NCBI GenBank assembly: GCA_000442125.1
Contig: KE546976.1
Span: 930,001-994,000, forward strand
DNA from: Opeltia flavorubescens
Lineage: Eukaryota; Ascomycota; Lecanoromycetes; Teloschistales; Teloschistaceae
Direction of reading: 5' to 3'
DNA: 64,000 bases
Both the position numbers and the translations under genes were made by a program. Position 1 is the first letter of the stretch; each line of letters opens with the position of its first letter. A model generated the notes under the pieces. That model was given only the letters and a program-made list of their open reading frames with translations, was not told where the DNA came from and did no database searches. Shown here in pieces: positions 27,441 to 41,196 of this stretch.

Positions 27441-30400
27441 GGGTACTTTTCCAAATCGAAGTCTCCAGCCGAGTGTCAAAGAAGCAATCTTTCTGCGCCC
27501 ACTACTGGTCTGAAGTATGTACAAGTAGTTATTCCACTAAGCTTGGCGCGTCAACCTAACCAAGCGCGAGTTTAAGCTTTTCCGATAAGGTGATGAGCTA
27601 CTGCACGATTACAAAGCTAGTCTCTCGTACTTTGCACATGCTATTCTTCGCGTAGGCCGACGGTCTTAAGCGAGGACAACGAGGGTGGCGCACACGCTAA
27701 CTAGAACTGCACTAGCGCAACCGCATATAATTATTAATTCCTTCGCTTATCTACGTTTCTTTTAATATATTTATAATTTCTTATTATTAAAGCTACTATA
27801 AAATTTATATATATTTATAAACTATAAATTTATTAAATCCGCCTTTTTAATTATTAATTATACTCTAGTAAATTTATTATAATTTATTTATAATTTTTAT
27901 ATTCGCTTTTACTTTTTATATAAATAATCTATTTACTTTAATTAATTTTATTTTTTTCTTTTACGAATTTTTTTACTAGAAATTTATATATAATAATAAT
28001 TTATATTATAATACGCGATAAAAAAATCTTACTTTTATATTAGCGATAAAACTATAAATTATTTTACTTAAATATAATAACTTTATAAAGCTTTTTTAAA
28101 TTTTTTTTTATCGCGTTTAATAATATTAAATAGTTAAATTTATTATATATTTAATTATTAATTTTTAATATTTATAATAGCTACTATAAAATCTTTATTT
28201 TAGTATATAATATTCTGTTAATATATAAACGAGAATAAAGCGGTTTAAAAATAAATATTTTTATATTTATTACTAATTAGATCTAAAATCTATATTATAA
28301 TATTACTATTAAAAATATAAAGTTTAATATTCGAGAGAATTGTAATAAACGCTTTAAAATAGTATATAAAACGCGCTAAAAAATTAATATAAAGCCTACG
28401 GGTAAAAATTTTAATAAAAAAAAGAAGTTTTAATAATTATCGCGTATTATTATTAGAATCCTTATTTTTAATAATAATTAGAATATATTTTTAATATATT
28501 AAAGATAAATCCCCGCGATATTATAGTTATATAAAAAATTAAAAAGTAATTCTATTATTTATCGCGTATTTTAACTAGAATTAATAATAATATTAAATTA
28601 GCCTATATTAAAAAAGGAGTAGAAACTTATAAATTTAGATAAATTTAATCTTTTATTTTATAGATATAAATATAAGGTAAATAAAATATAATAATTATAA
28701 TTTTTTATATTAAAATAATTAATATTAAATATTTAAATTTATATAGATATTTATTATCGCGTATTTATAATTAAAAATTTAATTTTATTAATTATCTAGA
28801 CTATAATATTCGAATAATATTTAATAAATAAGGATTTTTTTATATAAAATAATAAAGATATTATATATCGATTTTATTACTAATTTAATATTATATACTT
28901 ATTTTTATTAAAAATCTACCGGTTTATTATAAAATTTTCGGACACTAAAATATAACTATTTTTAAAATTTTTAAATTTTTCTTTAGAAGTAAACTAAATA
29001 ATTAATTTTTTTATACTTTTATAACTAGATAATTAATTTTTTCGCATTTTTATATACTAATCTTTTTAAATTAGGATTTTAATTTAATAAAATTCTAGTA
29101 TTACTATACGCGTATAATTAAAAATAAAGCTAATAAAATTAAAAGCTATACCGCGGAAAATTTATAATTATTAATCCTATTTTTATTAATTTTAAAGATT
29201 TATAAATAAATTAATTATAAATTTATAAAAAAGTATTTTTTTTAAATTATTATTTTTAATAAAGATTAAACCTTTAATTATAAAGTTTATTAAGTATTTT
29301 TTATTATTTTAGCTTTTATAATAATACCCTTTAAAATCGGCGATAAAAGCGAATATTAAATAGCTTATTATTACTATAAATATTATAATTTTTTTTTTTT
29401 TTTTAAAAAATTTTCTCGCGTATAATATTTAAAATTAGTAAAAATATCGCTTATAAAAATATAAATCGGCGAGATAGCTTAAAAATATTAAAATAAATAA
29501 AATATTTTTTATTTTATCGCTTTTTTAAATAGTAAATAAGTAATAATATCGCCTATTTAATTATTTATCCGCAGTATCTTTTTTTAGGATATAAATTAAT
29601 TAAAGTCTAGCAAACTTTTTATTATATTAGAATTAAATTAATAATAATATCGCTAATTCTACTTTAAATTAGCGATATTATTTTAAAGCTTTTTAATTAG
29701 CTAAATCTATATAATTTTATCGCTATATATAAGTTTTATTAGTAAAACTATCGTTTATTTTAATATTTATTAGCGAGATTTTATTAAAGCGCTTTGATTA
29801 ATAAATATTAATTATTTTCCTTATAAATATTCTAATTAAAACTTTTTAAAAATAATAATTATTTATTTTTTCTATAATAAACTTCTAGATATTTTTATTA
29901 AATAATTAAAATATAAAAGTAACTATTTAATATACTTTTTTTAAACCTATTATTTATTTTTTATATATATTTATATAACCTTTTATAATATTTATACCGA
30001 AATTTAAATTAAATTTTTAAATTTATAAAATCCTCCTTTTATTATATAAAGTTATTATTCTAGTTAAATAAATATTAAATAATTATTAAATTATTAAAAT
30101 TTAAACTTTATCTACTTTAATTATATAATTTCCGAATAGATTATTAAAAAATACTTAAAAAATACTAAATTCTTTTCCTATAAAAAGAATACGTTTTATA
30201 AAAATTAAGCTTGACTTTAATATTAATTAGATTATTCTTAAAATATTTAAAAAAAACGCTAGAAAATTAGATAATCCGCGTTAAAATTAATAGAATATTA
30301 TTATATTATTAATAAATTTTATTATTACTTTTATCGGCCTTTTTAACTAATTATAGATATTAAATAATAAAAAAAAAGCCTTTTATAATTCTAAATACGC

Positions 30401-31944
30401 GAATCTATTAAAAAAGAAGATAAATAATATTAAAATAAGGAGAATTTTAATTAAAATAAAAAATAAAAGGTTTAATCTTTAATTAAATAATTATTATTAT
30501 AATTTTCTATAATAAAAGTAATTTAATTTATTATTAAGCTAGTAAATCTTTTAAAATAAAAATAAAAATTTAATTACATTTTTATCTTTTAAAACGCGAA
30601 TATATTAAACTTTAAAATATAAAACCTTATTAAATCGGAAGAAATATAAAAATATAATAATATAAATAGCTTATATTATAATTTATAGATTTTTTCCTCT
30701 TTATAACCGGATTTTATTTATATTTTTTAGGTTTACTTTAAATAAAGATAACGCTTTTTAATTCTTATTAAATTTATAAAATTTTTTTAATAGATTTTAA
30801 TCTATTAAATAAATATTAAATTAAATATAACCGGTTTTTATTTAAAACTTTATTATTAGAATTATTATTTTTATTAAATTTCTTTAAAATAATTAACGTA
30901 TTTTTTACCGCTATAATAATTTTATAAACCTTAAAATATTATATAATAATAATAAATTTCTATTATATATATAATCTTATTCTTTTTAAAAAAAATCCGA
31001 TCCTTTTATATAAATAATATTATATAGATAATTAATCGCCGTTTATATTTTATATATATACAAAAAGATTTTATTTAATAAGATTCGCTAGTATAGATTT
31101 TATATATTTAAATTTAGAATATTATAACTTTATTAAATTTAAAATATTATATATTTTAATATTTTTTTATTTAAATATTTAATCTTATTATTTTTAAAAT
31201 TATATTTTATTAAAAATATTTTAAAGGATTTAATTTATTTAGAATAATAATTATTAATTATAAAAATTTTTAGTTTTATCGCGGTATATTTTATATAAAT
31301 AGCTTAAATTTACTATATAAAAGCGTTTTTAAAACTTTTGTATAATATATTTTTAATTATTTTAAAATCTATAACTAATATTTTTACTACCTCGTTAAAA
31401 TCGAATTAAATATTAAGTAGAATTATATTATTATTAATATTAAAGAAATTCTAAAATAAAATATTAAAATTCTAAATTTTATAAATTATATTAATATAAA
31501 AATCGATAGTTATTAATATTATATAATTTTTTAGTAGTAAAATTTATAAATTATCGAGCCCTAATTAAACGAAGGCTAGAATATATATACGCGAATTTAT
31601 CGATATTTTATTTTTAAATATAATACCTTTTAAATATTAAAAAATTAGCGAGAAACGTTTATAAAAAACGAAAAATCTAATTAATAAGTTTTTTAATAAT
31701 TAGTCTATATTAATTTTAAATTAACGATTACTAGAATAATAAAACGCGCTTTTAAAATAGATAGATCGATATACTATAGTAAGTAAAAAAATAAAAAAGA
31801 AATAAATTAAATAATATAATTCGTATATAATTATTATTTTTATCGAGTTTTAAAAACTAATATATCTATATTAATAAAGAATCTATTTTTTAAGCTAGAC
31901 CTTCTTTAAAAATTATACTTTATTTTAATTATATTTTAATCTAT

Positions 31945-31949
31945 TAAAC
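31945..31949 (+). repeat. target-site duplication TAAAC, left copy
   Basis: TAAAC immediately precedes the left LTR; the same five bases follow the right LTR. This is the 5-bp duplication expected of Ty3/gypsy integrases. Confidence 0.8.
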
Positions 31950-32246
31950 TGTAATATATTAGATATAATTAAACCGATTTAGAAGCGTAAACTACTATAA
32001 AAGAACTATTTATAGCGTATATATTCAGATATATTAAAGAACTAACTTTTATTTTTTAATAGAAAGTAAAGGGGATCGCTATATATCTAAAAATATATTT
32101 ACTCTATACTAAGTAGTAATTATCTAAATAACCCCGTTTAGGCCCTTTAAAGGGCCCGCTATACTAGTAATTTAATATATTATCTCTATTATATAATATC
32201 TACCTAGGGTCTAAATACTAATTGCTTCTATAGCTTAATAGTAATA
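31950..32246 (-). repeat. 3' LTR of the decayed element (297 bp)
   Basis: A direct repeat of 40895-41191, equal in length and alignable throughout; most differences are C/T or G/A. The outer edge starts TGTAATATA on the plus strand. It contains the 16-nt perfect palindrome GGCCCTTTAAAGGGCC (32141-32156), which has no CA or TG and therefore survived RIP. Confidence 0.88.
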
Positions 32247-34812
32247 ATTACCTCCTTTTTTAGAATATTAACTTTAATATCGAGGTTTAAAAGTAATTTA
32301 AGCTATTTAAAATACTTAAATAAATATTTATTAAAAACCGTCTAAAATCTAGTAAAAAAAAAAAGGAAAAGAATTATTTATAGTAATACTATTAATTATA
32401 AAAATAGTTACTAATTTCCGTTATTTTTCTACTACTAAAATTCTACTAAAGGCCCGCTAAGAGTTTACAGCGTTATATATACTTTTATAGGTAGAAAAAA
32501 AGTAAAAAAAACGTTATATTATTATTATAGTTAAAAAGGTTAAAAATCCCCTTTTATTTAATATATAAACTTTACTCTAATATAATATAAAAGGGGCTGG
32601 TAATCGCACTAATAGATAAATATAGGCTTTTATAGAAATCTTCCCTTTTTTTTTTTTTACTAGTTATTATAGGTATTATAATATCTAATAATTTATCTAA
32701 TAGTAGTAAATCTATTAATAATAAAGCCTTTAAAGATATTAATAGTAAATTTCTTCTACTTTTATATTTACTTTTTAATAGATAAAACCTTTATATAATA
32801 ATTTAAAGTTTAAATAACTATTTAAATTATAATTTAATTCGGTATAAAGTTTTTACTATATAACCGTTACTTCCGCGCGTTATTAAAAGCTATATCTCTC
32901 GATAATAAGGTTTTATATATATTATACTAGAAAAAGTATATAGAGCCTTTATACTATATATACTACTAGAATTATAAAAATACTCGAGGTTATTTAATAA
33001 TAAATTTACTAATATATCGGTTATTTTATATTAATTCTATCTAGGTTCCTTACTTTATATAGCTAATAGTATAGAAATATCTTAAATATATTTAAAAATA
33101 TTTAGATATTATTTAAAAATAGAACTCTATATTTCTTATAAATAAAAAGCTAGTAAAAGTAGCTTGAAATTTCTAGACTTATAATTAAAGCGTAAATTTA
33201 ATTAATAGTTAAATTAATCTACTACTAATTTATAATAATAAACTTTTATATAAAACCCGCCGGAATTTTATTAAATAAAAAGACTCTTATTAAAAAATTT
33301 ATAATTTCGAGTGATAAATACGCGAGCTAAAATAAAAAAATAATATACTATATATAGATTATTAATTATTTATATTTATAAAAGTTTATTATTTTTCCTG
33401 CCTAAATTTAAATTTATTTTCTTACGGCTAAAGTTTATTTATAGATTAAAGTAAAGATTTTTTTTTAGATTTTTTAACGGGAGAAGCTTTATTTTAAAAT
33501 TTTAAATAATTTAATAATAGATTTTAGGAGCTTTTATAAAATTAAAAATCCTATAGATAAATTTATATACTTAATCCTACTCGTTTTAACAGCTTTTATA
33601 TAATAAATATTCTTTTATAAAGAGAGGAGGTCCGTTTAAATAATGTGGATAAAAGAAATAAAAAAAAAAAAAAAGGTCCGAATTTATAGTAATTAATAGT
33701 AATAAAAATAAATTTTTATTATATTATAGTAAATTATTACTAAGTTTTTTATCTTTAACTCGTTCGTTATCGATTTATAATTAGTATAATAAAATTTTAC
33801 TACTAGATTTTAATTAATTATCTTTAGATAAAATATCTTTTATAGTAGAAGCGGTATTTAATAATTAGGAACTTAATTAATAAAATTTAATATAGCTTTT
33901 ATTACTTCTTATATAATTTTTAATAATAGCCTACCCGGATTTAATATTAATTAATCTTTCTATTAAATCTATTATTAAATTTATATTAAAGCTTTTAATA
34001 TTACTTTATATATTTTTAAAAATCGATCTTTTTAATAATTTTATCTTAAACTAGTCGGTAGCTAAATAGCGTAAAACGGTAGCCCGCTATACCGCTTAAT
34101 TCCGGCGAGAACTTTATTTAAATCCAGAACGATAATCGATTTCTAGTAATAATTTAAAAAGGGTTTTAAATAGTAGCCAGACTAATTAAAAGTAGTCTAT
34201 TTTTATAAAAAGGCCGGCTAGCCTATTAAATCTAATATATTTATTATATTAAAATTTATATTTCTCTATTAATTTTTTTTAATAATTATAAGACCCGGCT
34301 TTATTAAAGTCTCTAGAGTTAAATATTAAAGCGCCGACTGTTATAGGCTATTCTTTACTATTTATCTAGCTAAATAACCCGTTAAAGCTAAAAGCGATTT
34401 TAAATTAAATAAAAAAATAGGAAAAATAGCTACACCGGCGAGTGGAAAGAATATAACGGAAAGCGGTTAATCTAGGGGTATAATTTAGTAAAAGGTAAAC
34501 GCAGACCTATAATTTACTTTAATATTATAAGCTATAGATTTATATTCCGCCCTATCGCCTTTAAATTAATCTAGAATATATAAAAATTAATATAGTAATA
34601 AAAAATAGCTTCGGCTATAACACTTTAAAAACTTCGGCTATAATATTTTAAAAAAGAAAGGAATAAATTAAATAATACCTTTAAAAAAAAAGGAACGAAT
34701 TAAATAATATCTCTTTAATTAAATAATACCGCTATTACTAACTTTTTTAATTCTTTAACGCTAATAATATTCTTATAGTTATTAATTTTTTTCTATACTA
34801 AACCAGTAGCAA

Positions 34813-34952
34813 ACTACTAATAGAAATACTAACGAAGAGAACTACTAATAGAAATACTAACGAAGGGAACTATTAATAAAAATACTAATAAAAGGAACTA
34901 TTAATAGAAATATTAATAAAGAGAACTACTAATAGAAATACTAATAAAAAAA
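34813..34952 (+). repeat. five tandem copies of a 28-bp unit inside the decayed element
   Basis: Five units of exactly 28 bp (starts 34813, 34841, 34869, 34897, 34925), each resembling ACTACTAATAGAAATACTAA plus a GA-rich end. The copies differ mainly by C/T and G/A changes, so the array predates RIP. It lies in the non-coding stretch between the pol ghosts and the 3' LTR. Confidence 0.85.
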
Positions 34953-37900
34953 ATATAAAAGGGGATATATATAATAAAGGAGAGAGGAGCCTTTAATATA
35001 AGATTTTTATTTTTTAAACTATCTATCTTACTAATAGAATAGGTCTATTTAATATTATAAAAGGAGCTTTAAAGCCTTTAAACTCTAAAATATCTAAGAT
35101 TCCGAAAACTTTAAAGAGCTATACCACTCTTTATCGCCGCGTAATTATTAATAAGGTCGCTAATAAAGTCTTATTAGCTAACGGGGCTAATACGAGAAGG
35201 TAAACCGAGAATTTATTAATATAAAAAAGCGCGGTAAATTATAGAATAAAAAAACGTAGCGAGTTATAGAATAAAGGAGCGTAGCGAGTTATAGAATAAT
35301 ATATAGAAATATAGCGTGAAAAAATTAGATAGGATATAGTTATTAGTAAGCGTTTATTTTATTAAATAGGCTTAAATTTTAATTTAATAAACTCTATTTA
35401 TTATTTTAAATTCGCTTTTAATTTATATTTAATAAATTCTTTTTAAATAAACTAATTAGCTTTTAAAAAATTAATATAAACTTTATTATTTACGTTATTT
35501 TTTTTTATACTTATTTTTTATTTAGATATAATATTATTAAAGCTTATAAAGGACCCGTTAAAGGCTTTAAAAAGAATAGCGGCTAGTATAACTAAAATAT
35601 TTAGTTTTTCCTTTTATATTTTTTTAGCGGTTTTTTATAGCTTTAATTAAACTTTTTTATTAAATTTTTAATATTTACTAGATCTAATTTCGGCTATTAT
35701 AAATTATATTCTTTTAATTAATCTATCTAGCTAATTAAATACTATTCCATCTTACCTTTAAATTCTTTAATATACTTATCTAGAATTACTTCTATTTTTT
35801 ATTCTAGCTTATTATTTATAAGCTCCGGAAGTAGGTATTAAAGAACCTTTTATTCTTTCCTCTACTAATATTTCTTTAATAAAAAAATATAGAAGATATT
35901 ATAAATACGCGAACTAGGCGGTAATAATAGTTTATATATTTAAGAACTAATATATTTCTTAATATAATACGGTTTAATATAATAATAAACGAGTTTTTTA
36001 AACGATTTCTTTAGCTTTAAATTCTTTAATAATAAAAATACTATATTGTTTAAATTAAACTTTATATTTATATAAAAACGATTATAATATTTCGCTTATC
36101 TTTTTTATATTTTTTATTATTCCTAGTTTAACTTTTTATATAACTTTATTAATTTCTTTATATATTTCTTTACTACTAGTATACTAGCTTTATAGGCCTT
36201 TCCTTTAAAAATATTATCTATAATATTAAATTCTAGGTCCGGATATACTCTAATTATTAAAAAAAATAATATTTTACTAGTAGTAGAATAAATACTATTA
36301 TTATATATAAATTCTATAATAGAAAGAATCTTTATTTAATTAAATTACTCTTCGTTCGAGTAAATCTAAAAGTAATATTTTAATAATTAGTTCTAACGCT
36401 CTATTTAACCGTCTATTTATAAATAGAAAATAGTATTTAGTTTTTTTTTTATCTTTAGGCGGTAGTAGATTTTAGACTAGAATTCGCTTATAAATAATAA
36501 GCCTTTATTATTAATAATACTCTTTAGTATAATTCTTTTATAAATTATTATTTCGAAGAAAAAATCTATAAATTTTATAATATTTATAGTTTTTATATAA
36601 AGAATATATATAGCTATTTTTAAATACTAGTCTATTATAATTAATACGGTATTAGCTATACTTATACGGTATTTTAATAGTAATAATCCCGTTATAAAAT
36701 TTAAAGTAATTTTTTAATATAGACTATTAAAAATAGAAAAAAACTATAGTTTACTATACGGTTTATATTAGTATACTTTTATCTATTAGTAAATATTATA
36801 TATCTATATATATTCTTTAACCTTTTTATTTAAATTAGATTATTAATAATAACAGCGAAATAGTTTTATTATCCGCTCTACTTTAAAATATTTAATTAAA
36901 GGATTATTATAACGTTTTATTATAAACTCTATATAAATAGCGGAGTCTTTTAAAATATATAAAAATCTATAAAATAATAATTTATCTTTTACTTTTAAAC
37001 TTTATAATCCGACCTTTATATATTTAGGATTTTTTTTATAAGTACTTTTAATATTATATTTTCTAGTAATAATAAAATTATTATTCTATTAAAATTATAA
37101 AATTATTTTTTTTATACTTATCGAGCTATTATTATAAGCCGTTTCGCTAGAAGTAATATCCTTTATTATCTAGTATAGGACGTACTATTTATAACCAGCT
37201 ATTTTAGTAATAGAATTTATTATACTTTCCCTATTAAAAGGTAAGTCTCTTTTTTAAAAGCTTTTAGCGGGGCCTTTATAAAATATTATCGGCGCTAATA
37301 TACCACGAGATTTTTAAATCGGCAGGCTACTATTAAATCTTTTAAAGGCGTTAACCTCTAATAAAAGTTTTTTAAACCTTCTTTTATATTCTTTATATAA
37401 ATATACTATTTTTATTTTTTTTACTACCGCTAGTATAAATAATATATTATTAATAAAAGATAGCTTCTATTATAATATAAATATTATTATTAAAGTTTTA
37501 GGGTTGATTTTTTAATAATCTAGCCTTTTTAACGGGGGATCTACTAAATTCGACTTTCTAGCTTAATAAAAGATCTCGAAATTTATAGCTACTAATTTTA
37601 TAATCTAGTACTGTTACCTACTATTAAATTACCTAATATATATAAATTTTTTTAAATTATTATAATCTAACTATATTTTAATAGTATATTAGGCTTTTTT
37701 AAAGTAGTACCGCTATTATTTAAAGATTTTAATAATAGCGAGTAGCTTTTAATTATAAATTTTATAGCTTTATTTAGTTATTATTATTTTTTTTAATTAG
37801 AAAGCTACCGGATAATAGATTTTATTATTATCTAATTAAATTATAATACTAGAAATACTAAAATTTAAAATATCTATTTTAATCCGGATTTTATATATTA

Positions 37901-40894
37901 AATTAAAATATTTTAATAATAGTATTATAGTAAAAGCTTTTTTTAATTTTTTAAAGGCTTTTTAAGCGGTATTATTCTATTTTAATAGCTTTAGTTTTTT
38001 ATTATTTTTTATATTAATTAATAGGTTAGTTATAAACGCTATAATCTTTAAATAATATTTAATAAATTAATAATAGAAATTTATTAGGCCTAAAAATACC
38101 TAAATATCCCTATATAATTTCGGAATAGACTAATCCTAGATTATATTTATTTTTTTAAAGTTTATTTCTACTCCTTCGGATAATATAATATATTTTAAAA
38201 ACTCTAGCTATTCTATATTAAATACGTATTTCTTTAGATTTAAAAATAACTAGTATTTACGGAATCAGCGTAAAATTATATAAATATACTCTTAATATTC
38301 TTTTTTAAAATTTAAATATACTAGAATATTATTTAAATATACTATATAAAAAATATTAACTATTTCTATTAACGCTTTATTAATATATATTTAAAAGGTT
38401 ATAAAAGTATTTACTAAACTAAAAGATATAATAAAATATTTAAAATATCTATATTTAATATAAAATACTATTTTTTATTTATTTTCTTATTTAATTCTAA
38501 TCTAGTAATAAATATTATATATATTTATTTTTATAAATCTTTTTATACTATATAAACGGTCTAAAGTTTTAGTAATTAAAGAAAGCGGATACTAATTTTT
38601 AATTATTACTATATTTAAACTATAATAATCTATATATAAGTATAATCCGCTGTTTTTCTTTAATATAAATAAGATAAAAGCTTTTATAGGCGAGATTAAA
38701 TATTAAATCCAGCCTTTTTTAAAAGTTTTTTTAAAATATCGGTATAATTCCTTTAACTTATTATTTAATAGGTTATATATTAATTTATATAACGGCTTTT
38801 TATCTTTTATTAAATTAATAATATAATTACTAGATTTCGATTAAAATAATTTTTCTAATTCTACCGCGGAAAATATAGGTTTAAAGCTCTTAATTTAATA
38901 TAGAATTTTTATATTACTAATATCGATTANATTTTTTACTACTAATACTATTAAAGTATATATAATAAAGCGTATTTTAAAAGATCGTCTAAAAATTTAT
39001 AAATGGTTTATTTATATTCGATTAACTTTAATAGAAAAGCGTTATTTTATAGCCTATATATTAATAAATAGACTAGTTTTATAGATTCCTAGAATATTTA
39101 AAATTATATTATATTCGTTTAAATTAATAGTATAAAAAGAGGTAGTAGAAATTGTTTATTTTATATCCTAGCTATTAATATAAGTTTATTTAAAATTATA
39201 GGTCCTATAATAATAATACTACTAGTTTCGGAGTTAGTTTAAAATAAAATAACTAGTATTTATTAGAATAAAGCCCTATTCTATTATTTTAATTTATAAG
39301 ATATAGTTAATATTTAATTTTATATTTAATAGTATAAAAGCCCTTTTAATCTAATTATTTATATAAAACCAGAGTATTATTTTAATTTCTTTTATTATTT
39401 TAATTAAACGACGTTTAAACGCTAAAGCTTTACTTAAATTTAATTATTTTTTAAAGCCGTATTAAAATCTTTATTAGTACTAGATTTAGTATCTTTAATA
39501 GATATTTTCTTTATTAACTTTTTTATATAAGGGTAATTAATAGAGTAATAACTTTTTTTATAGTAATTATAATATTTTATTTAGTTTAAATTCTTTAAAC
39601 TAATATTTTTACTATTCTTTAATTCTATAAAGGGCCCGTTATAAGGCCTACGGTTATTTTATTTCTATTTATCTTTTATATAACTATTATAAAGCTTTTT
39701 TAAAATTTAACTACTCTAGCTACTTTAATTTAAAGAAAAAGGCTTTTTATAAAAAATACTTATATTAGTACCTTTTATAATATCTTTTATATAAGTTATT
39801 AAAACTATTTATTTATCCTTTATTTTATTTTTAAATATATATCTAAATTAATATATTAGCGTTTAAATATCGCGTTTAAGTTTTATAATAAAATTTATCG
39901 TATACTATTTTTTTAATAGCTCCGGTAACTAACCTTTAAATATTTTTATTTAATTATAAAGCTTCTATAGTATTATTATATTCTATTCTAATATATAGTA
40001 TTTTAATAAGGAGTTTAAAAATCGGCTTTTTTTATTTAATAAAAAATTAAGTAGCTATTTATAAAAATTAGGCTAGTTTATATTAATTCTATTTATTTTT
40101 ATATACTAAATCTATTATATTAAAAGATTACCTTTTAATAATAATATAATAAACTAGATTTTTATTTTATCTATTAAAAATAAATTCTATAATAATTTAA
40201 ATATTATATTTATTTATAATATTTATATTTAATAACTAGTAAAACTATTTTTCAGCGGATAATTTAATAAAAAAACTAGTTTAATACTTTTCGGCCTTAT
40301 AATAATAGAAGGTTCGGTATTAATAGGCGGAATAATAGGAGTAGATATATTAATAGGTATACGAAATTTTTAAAGCGTTATTTAAATCTATTAATAAACT
40401 ATTCTAGCCTTTTTAAAGCGATAAGTATATTTAGTAGCTCTTTTTATTTTATACTTTAAATCTTTAATTTTCTATTCCGCTTACGCGTTTAAGGAGATAT
40501 TTAAGAAATTATTATTATTATAGCTATTATTATCTAAACTAGATAGTAAAAGGGACGGAGTTATATTATATATTAGCTTCTTACCTTTATAATAATAAGT
40601 ATTAAAGCCCGGCGTCGGCTTTATTAAAGGAATACTATTATTCTACTATAATCCCGCGGTATTATCGGATAGCTTTATAATATATTTATCCTAAAGAATC
40701 GTTAGACTAGCTATACTAAAAGATCCGCCTACTAAATCTATATATATAGTTTCTAATTAAGTATTCGGATTTTAAAAATTAATAATTATATTATTACTAT
40801 TATTTTTATTTCTATTATAACCGTAAGCTCTTCTAGTAAATATCTTTAATAGTAATCCGGGCCTCTAAATATAAAAAAATAGAAGAGTTAGAAT

Positions 40895-41191
40895 TATAAT
40901 ATACTAGATATAATTAAACCGATTTAGAAGCGTAAACTATAATAGAAAAACTACCTATAATATATATATTTAGATATATTAAAAAACTAACTTTTATTTT
41001 TTAATAAAAAGTAAAGGAGATTATTATATACTTAAAAATATATTTATCCCGTACTAGGTAGTAATTATCTAAATAACCCCGCTTAGGCCCTTTAAAGGGC
41101 CCGCTGCACTAGTAACTCAATATATTATCTCCATTATATAATATCCACCTGGGGTTCAAATACTAACTGCTCCTATAGCTTAATAGTAATA
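40895..41191 (-). repeat. 5' LTR of the decayed element (297 bp)
   Basis: The partner of 31950-32246. The palindrome GGCCCTTTAAAGGGCC recurs at 41086-41101. The last 90 bases (about 41100-41188) keep several CA and TG dinucleotides that are TA in the other copy, while the first half is at least as mutated as its partner. Confidence 0.88.
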
Positions 41192-41196
41192 TAAAC
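41192..41196 (+). repeat. target-site duplication TAAAC, right copy
   Basis: TAAAC directly follows the right LTR and matches 31945-31949, fixing the right end of the element at 41191. Confidence 0.8.

Larger units (their letters stand above)
31950..41191 (-). mobile_element. decayed Ty3/gypsy LTR retrotransposon (RIP-inactivated)
   Basis: A 9.24-kb element bounded by two 297-bp direct repeats and a 5-bp target duplication, TAAAC, at 31945-31949 and 41192-41196. Read on the minus strand, the LTR begins TRTTACTATTAAGC and ends TATATTACA before RIP is allowed for. Coding ghosts on the minus strand fix orientation and class. At about 38315-38340 the RT active site reads YLNNILVY, that is YLDDILVY with Asp-to-Asn RIP changes, followed leftwards by text like the gypsy NLKK...FLKYIILSEGV region. 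At about 36803-36910 NPLIKYFKVERIIKLFR and KKVKEYI resemble the integrase zinc-binding region. RT before integrase is the Ty3/gypsy order. Every frame has stops. The roughly 3 kb next to the 3' (left) LTR looks non-coding and contains tandem repeats. Confidence 0.88.

Noticed and set aside
27441-27524. Longer N-terminus for Orc2 starting at 27524
   Set aside because: The upstream start is TTG; the ATG at 27440 begins a typical basic, disordered Orc2 N-terminus.
27730-31944. Attempt to name a second transposon in the left and right flanks of the RIP block
   Set aside because: Translations of both strands gave no readable RT, transposase or terminal repeat pair; left as unidentified degraded repeat.
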